Positions 59,401 through 64,000 of a DNA stretch of 64,000 nucleotides are shown here, piece after piece; the first letter of the stretch is position 1; every line of letters begins with the position of its first letter. A model generated the notes under the pieces. That model worked only from the letters and a program-made list of their open reading frames with translations, ran no database searches and was not told the DNA's origin. The stretch is taken from assembly GCA_905250125.1 (NCBI GenBank), contig CAJNOL010000733.1, positions 2,675 to 66,674 on the forward strand. The letters are read 5' to 3'. The DNA is from Rotaria sordida. Taxonomy: Eukaryota; Rotifera; Eurotatoria; Philodinida; Philodinidae. A program made the position numbers and the translations under genes.

Positions 59401-60771
59401 TTTGATTGTAATTTTTATTTTTTTTTTGAGAAGATTTCTTTTCTAACTTACAATAAACAGTCTTGAAGGATATTTAATTTGCTAATACCGAGGCGAACCC
59501 CTCTCTAATAATCATGTCACCGAGTCATGGTAGTTGTTTGCTCTAAATATTTGTCGATTATAATGAACCTATGAAAAAAAAAGAATCTACAAAAACCTTT
59601 GTTTAAGAGTGTTTTCTTATTAATTCATGTGTTTCCGATAGACTTTAAACGAATTTACTCAAACGATTAGAAGTACATTTAGTTATCATTAAAAATGGCA
59701 AACAAATCGTTTAAGAGGGTATTCCATACGACAATGTTGCTGATATAAAAACGCATTTTTTTTCCTATAAACGCCTTTTTTACATTCAGTGTGGATATGA
59801 AGGATATCCAAGAGAGTAAACGCAGATTGAATGTCGGCTGCATCTATGCGGCAACTTTAGCACATGTATAGCACTTCTCCAACATCTTGCGGTAAAATTT
59901 AGTGCGCAATCTAGATACTAAATTGTACTGCAAGATGCCGAAGTATTTGTTCTTGTTTTTTTTAGACAAAAATTTCAGTTATTAATAAATAAATAATTTA
60001 TGGAATAGCAAAGAAATTTTAGAAATAAACCCTACGAAATAGAATTCAGATATATATAAAAAGAACTGTTGTCGATTTTCTCGAAAATTCAAATTTAAAC
60101 TATGAATAAACGAAAAAAGATCATTTCTCCTTTCAGTAAAAAAGTACCAGGTCATCAAAGCCATTCAGAAACTAACTGAGCAATCTAAACAATAAACCGT
60201 CGAAAGAACCAGTGACGTTAAGGCCATTTTTTCGCCTCCCAATATTTTGTAAAAAGAATTACAGATTCGAAATCAGTATTAATTTCTGAGTAAAATGAGG
60301 CATTTTTTTTGGGAAAAAACGATTTTCATTTTTCATGGTTCATTTAACACTTGTAGGGGACCCCAGGATCGTCCAAAGAATCTTTTTCGAAACTTGTTAA
60401 ATTGACAACCATTAGGCGCAGAATTTGATGCTGATTCTAAATTTCAGGTTGAAATTCGAAAAAAGAGGAATTTTTTTCGATTAAAATCTAGTTTTCTGTG
60501 GGATGATGTTAAAGGTCCATTTTCAGCTATCGCCCTTAGGCGACCTAGTAACGTCATTAGAAGGTCTAATATACATTTAGTGATGTGCGCAAATATTTTT
60601 CCAACCAAAAATACATTAATAAGGTTGTTTACAGTTGAGTTTTAGATAGTTTTAGTATAAAATACTAGAAAAGACAAAAGAAAACCAGGTTTTAAGCTTC
60701 TTTACCTTCATATGGTAGGAAAATGAAATTTCCATCCAATGAGTGGCATATATAGTTCGATGTAGGTTTTG
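59401..60771. other. intergenic
   Basis: 3' flank of the F-box gene, then AT-rich sequence. A weak inverted motif (TGACGTTA near 60213 and its complement near 60550) is the only structure seen. Confidence 0.45.
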
Positions 60772-61276
60772 ATGCTCTTTCTGAATATGACTTCAAAAAG
60801 AAGAAAAACAAAATGCAGAAAATACTAAGAAAAAGAGCACAATAATCATAAAATGGGCAAGTATTTCCTGACTATGATCAACAAAAAATAGTTTTAAGAC
60901 AAAACTAATAAAATATTCGGAATTAGCATGCAAAACTACATCCTGTAGCATTAATTCTATTTAAAAAAAAATTTCAGAAAAATTCAACGGAGGGAGACCA
61001 CAAGAAAATTTAGGTAAGAAAAGTACTGAGGGGGAGTAGGGCCCGATTTTTCGATGGAAAAGATTTTTAGTCATAACTCATGCTGCAGGATGTAATTTTG
61101 CATGATGATTCCGAATATTTTATTAGTTTCGTCTTAAAACTATTTTTTGTTGGTCATTGTCAGGTAATACTTGCCAATTTTATGACTATTGTGCTCTTTT
61201 TCTTAATATTTTCACTTTTTGAGTATTTTCTGCATTTTGTTTTTCTTCTTTTTGAAGTCATATTCAGAAAGAGCAT
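60772..61276. repeat. large foldback inverted repeat, 180-196-bp arms
   Basis: The left arm (60772-60950) begins ATGCTCTTTCTGAATATGAC. The right arm (61081-61276), in reverse complement, begins ATGCTCTTTCTGAATATGAC too. They match along the whole length (about 90% by eye), except for a 15-bp insertion in the right arm near 61215. The loop is 130 bp. The right arm ends 2 bp before hairpin 18. No target duplication and no coding sequence. Confidence 0.9.
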
Positions 61277-61278
61277 GA

Positions 61279-61313
61279 AGGGTGTGGGTGAAAAAAGATA
61301 ATACCCACACCCT
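61279..61313. repeat. telomere-type hairpin 18, shortest perfect
   Basis: AGGGTGTGGGT (61279-61289), loop GAAAAAAGATAAT, ACCCACACCCT (61303-61313). The 11-bp arms are fully complementary. Confidence 0.9.
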
Positions 61314-63010
61314 TGATTGACAAATATTGTCTATTAGAAGGCTTACAACAAAAAAAAACGCCAGTATTTTCATTTTTACAGAATTCGATCTTTTTTTTTT
61401 CAAATGATTTATTCAATGTAATTTTGATTTTAAGTAAAAAAGACAAGATCATTCTCTATAAAATTCTACAATAATGAACTTGATTTAGTCATAGATGCTA
61501 TTTATAAAATATTTATTATGAAAGAGGGGTGGACCATTTCCCCACTTCATAGAGAAACCGTTCCACTTCTAGAAGAAATCGTTTTACCTCAAATAGTTAA
61601 GCAGAAATTCTTTTTTCAACATCAAATTCCCCTTCAATACAAATCAATACTTCACTATATACCAAAAGAAACGGTTATTTTTTCAGAGGAAATCCTTCAT
61701 CCATATCTCCAGTTTTAAGGAGAAATGGATTTATTCAAAGAGAAATCGATTATTTTATTCTCTCTCTTATATAGGATTTTCTAGCAGATATGGATTTTTT
61801 TTCAACAGATATGGTTTAAATAGCAGGTGAAATGCTTCATCCATTTCTCTATTTATAAAGAGAAATGGAATTTATTCGAAGAGAAATAGATTATTTTATT
61901 TTGTCTCTTATATAGGATTTTCTAGCAGATATGAATTTTTTCCAGCAGAAATGGTTTAAATAGCAGGTGAAATGCTTCATCCATTTCTCTATTTATAAGG
62001 AGGAATGGATTTATTCAAAGAGACATCGATTATTTTATTTTGTCTCTTATATAGGATTTTCTAGCAGATATGGATTTTTTCCATATGAAATGGTTAAAAT
62101 AGCTGGTGAAATGCTTTAACCGTTTCTCTACTTACAAGAAGAAACGGATAAGAGTCATATAGATAGAGATGGGATTCTTGTTAATTATTATTTAGTCTTT
62201 AGTATGATTTTAATTGAAAATTAGTGAAAGTTTTTATTTATCATACAATATAAGATTTATTAGCCTTTTTTCTGAAAGAAAGAAAAATGGAGGAAGAATC
62301 TTAAAATATATGTTTATTTATAAATTATCAAAGAATGGTCAACGTCTTTGTTATGGTTGTGAAAATATACACATATGTCTGATGTTTATGTATAGTCTTT
62401 GGAAATTTATCTTACATAATGATATTTATGATATGTATATTTTGTAAAAAACGTTTTAACAATTAATTATGTTGACTAAGATATAGATCTTAAAGCTCGT
62501 CGTGTGTATGAAGCATTTGCTTTGAATATAATAGTGTTTTATATCTATAACAATTTTTATTAACGAAAAGAAAACATAATAATAAAATCTTAATACAATG
62601 ATTTTGTCTGATTTGATGGTGGTGTTGGAATCTTTTTTCTAAATTTTTTTTTTAAAGAATATCGTAAACATTTATCTAATATAAATAATAATCAAATGTA
62701 ATATGAAAAAATGTTTCAAAAGAAAGTTTGTTTACTTAACGATTTTGTAATTGAAGTGCAGTAACAGATAATGAAATCTGTTTATATGACTATTTTTTTT
62801 TTCTTTCGTTCTTTCCATTTCTCCTTGTTGAACCATTTCTCTCTGAAAGAAAAACCATTTCCCTTTAAATTCAAGTATAAGCACAATATCATATAATAGA
62901 TTATATGTATATATATATATTTTTTTTCTTTCTTTCCATTTCTCCTTGTTATGCATGACTTTATGTGGGGTGAAGCATTTCTCCATAAACGGGAACAATT
63001 TCCCCAACGA
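61314..63010. repeat. satellite-like region with AGAAATGG motifs
   Basis: Three tandem copies of a unit of about 140 bp (about 61700-62135) each contain ATAGGATTTTCTAGCAGATA, then AAATAGCAGGTGAAATGCTT and AGAGAAATGGATTTATTC. Related motifs in the opposite sense (CCATTTCTCCTTGTT, GAAGCATTTCTCC) occur at 62790-63010. The frames seen here (61518-61718 +, 62732-63028 -) follow the repeat and are probably not genes. Confidence 0.7.
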
Positions 63011-63537
63011 CTTCATACTATTGTCCACTGCTATTATGAAAAAGAATAAATCACTGTTCTCAAAATTTGCCTATTAAAACAAGTAAATATTTTTTACAGT
63101 ATGTTCGAACTGAAAATTTCTTCCTAATAAATAATTCGATATTGAATACAAAACATTCTGTGTGATCCATTTATGGATGGAATCAAAAGTTGTCAATCTT
63201 ATGGCATATCAGTGAAAGTACGAACAAATGTGTAACATGATCAATAATCAATTGTATTTTTTTTTTGAAATTCAATGTTTGTTTGAAGAAGAAAAACAAA
63301 TTATTTATAAATGACTGAGAATTCGAGATGGAACTTGCTGAAGAACTATTCACTCTTGCACGTTTTCTGCTATTACAAAATAGGTATTATACTTTGACTT
63401 GAATGAATGTATGAGAATTTTATTGATGTTACTTAAATTAAATGATTATTATGAAAAATCCATGTGTTTCAGATAAACAATGACATAGTAAAACAAAAAA
63501 AAAGCATTAACCATGAGTTTGTTTTATTTTGTCTTTA
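63011..63537. other. intergenic
   Basis: AT-rich sequence between the satellite-like region and the 3' end of the last gene. Nothing recognised. Confidence 0.5.
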
Positions 63538-63950
63538 TTAATGATGATGATGATCTTCGATTTCAAATGGTTCTGATTTAATTTGTCGTATTAAAGGTAC
63601 TAGAGTAGTAATACAACGTTTTTCTAATTGTTTATTGTATGAAGTTGAATCTAATGATGGATCAATATTTCCTAATGTATCAAGTGTACGAGCCAAAATA
63701 CGAAATTTGTCCCGTCTTCTTTCATTTTTCTTCATTCTTTGTATTTTATCATTTTCAAAATGATATTTATTATCACCATTGGATGATTTCGATGGTGCTG
63801 AAGTGACATTAGCAGTTGCAATTTGATCGATTGTTGATATTGTCTGTTGTCGTTCTGTTAACAGTTTTTTTGTAATGCTAGATTTAACGGCATATAGTTT
63901 CTTTGGCTGTTTATTAATATCAGTTCTTAATGGACTTTCTTTGTTTTGAT
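63538..63950 (-). CDS. unrecognised protein, C-terminal exon (partial)
   Basis: On the minus strand a splice acceptor (TATCTTTTAG at 63960-63951) opens an exon of 137 codons plus two bases, ending in TAA at 63538. The product begins QNKESPLRTDINKQPKKL, includes a Ser/Thr-rich stretch, then a basic-to-helical segment (KKNERRRDKFRILARTLDTL, then GNIDPSLDS, then LEKRCITTLVPLIRQIKSE), and ends with four histidines. Codon use and the clear splice border suggest a real gene whose upstream exons lie beyond the right edge. I do not recognise the family. No signal peptide or membrane segment is visible in this part. Confidence 0.6.
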
Positions 63951-64000
63951 CTAAAAGATAAGATATACAACTAATATCATCAACTATGAATTTTTTAATT

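Overview
This is an AT-rich metazoan nuclear window, almost certainly from a bdelloid rotifer; the species cannot be fixed from sequence alone. The reasons are: many short (about 50-80 bp) GT-AG introns; an ADP-ribosyltransferase fused to kinesin-light-chain-type TPRs; divergent orphan 7TM receptors; a B-box-like fragment and an F-box protein of types I associate with bdelloids; and many arrays of TGTGGG-type repeats, which I recall as the bdelloid telomeric repeat. Two 100-N runs (25256-25355, 46551-46650) are assembly gaps.

Genes, left to right: an intronless ART-TPR gene (4703-7543, +); a seven-exon Thr-rich single-pass membrane protein (14637-20007, +); an intronless orphan GPCR (21699-22616, +); a 22-exon TRPM-type cation channel lacking its 5' exons at an assembly gap (25363-31693, +); a divergent PABP-like two-RRM protein (34185-35322, +); a short secreted beta/gamma-crystallin-like gene with a frameshift (38473-38801, +); a second orphan GPCR (42731-43714, +); an F-box/LRR-like protein with an apparent membrane tail (57175-59400, +); and the last exon of an unrecognised gene at the right edge (63538-63950, -). 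Broken remnants include a basic-region ORF (831-999, -), a hAT transposase (8166-10239, +), a GIMAP/AIG1 GTPase (10436-10905, -), a B-box protein (44661-44991, +), a type II membrane protein (54543-55140, +) and a TPR protein (55834-56757, -).

Mobile DNA: a 2.6-kb hAT element (7799-10410) with an 8-bp target duplication inside a telomere-type array; a GC-rich 403-bp hAT MITE (48280-48682, 7/8 target duplication); TIR elements at 27405-28223 (in a TRPM intron), 38819-39312 and 51251-51520; and several satellite-like repeats.

The most striking feature is a set of 18 short hairpins spread over the window. Each reads (TGTGGG-like)n, then a unique spacer of about 10-40 bp, then (CCCACA-like)n, always in that order. 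This is the orientation made when two telomere-capped ends are joined. Several sit exactly at the edge of truncated gene fragments (GIMAP, B-box, TPR, basic ORF). Three sit at the edge of long foldback inverted repeats (35932-36039, 47391-48850, 60772-61276). I infer that they may be scars of double-strand breaks that were healed by telomere addition and then ligated, or else an undescribed foldback mobile element. They do not look like genes, although they create spurious His/Pro- or Val/Gly-rich ORFs.
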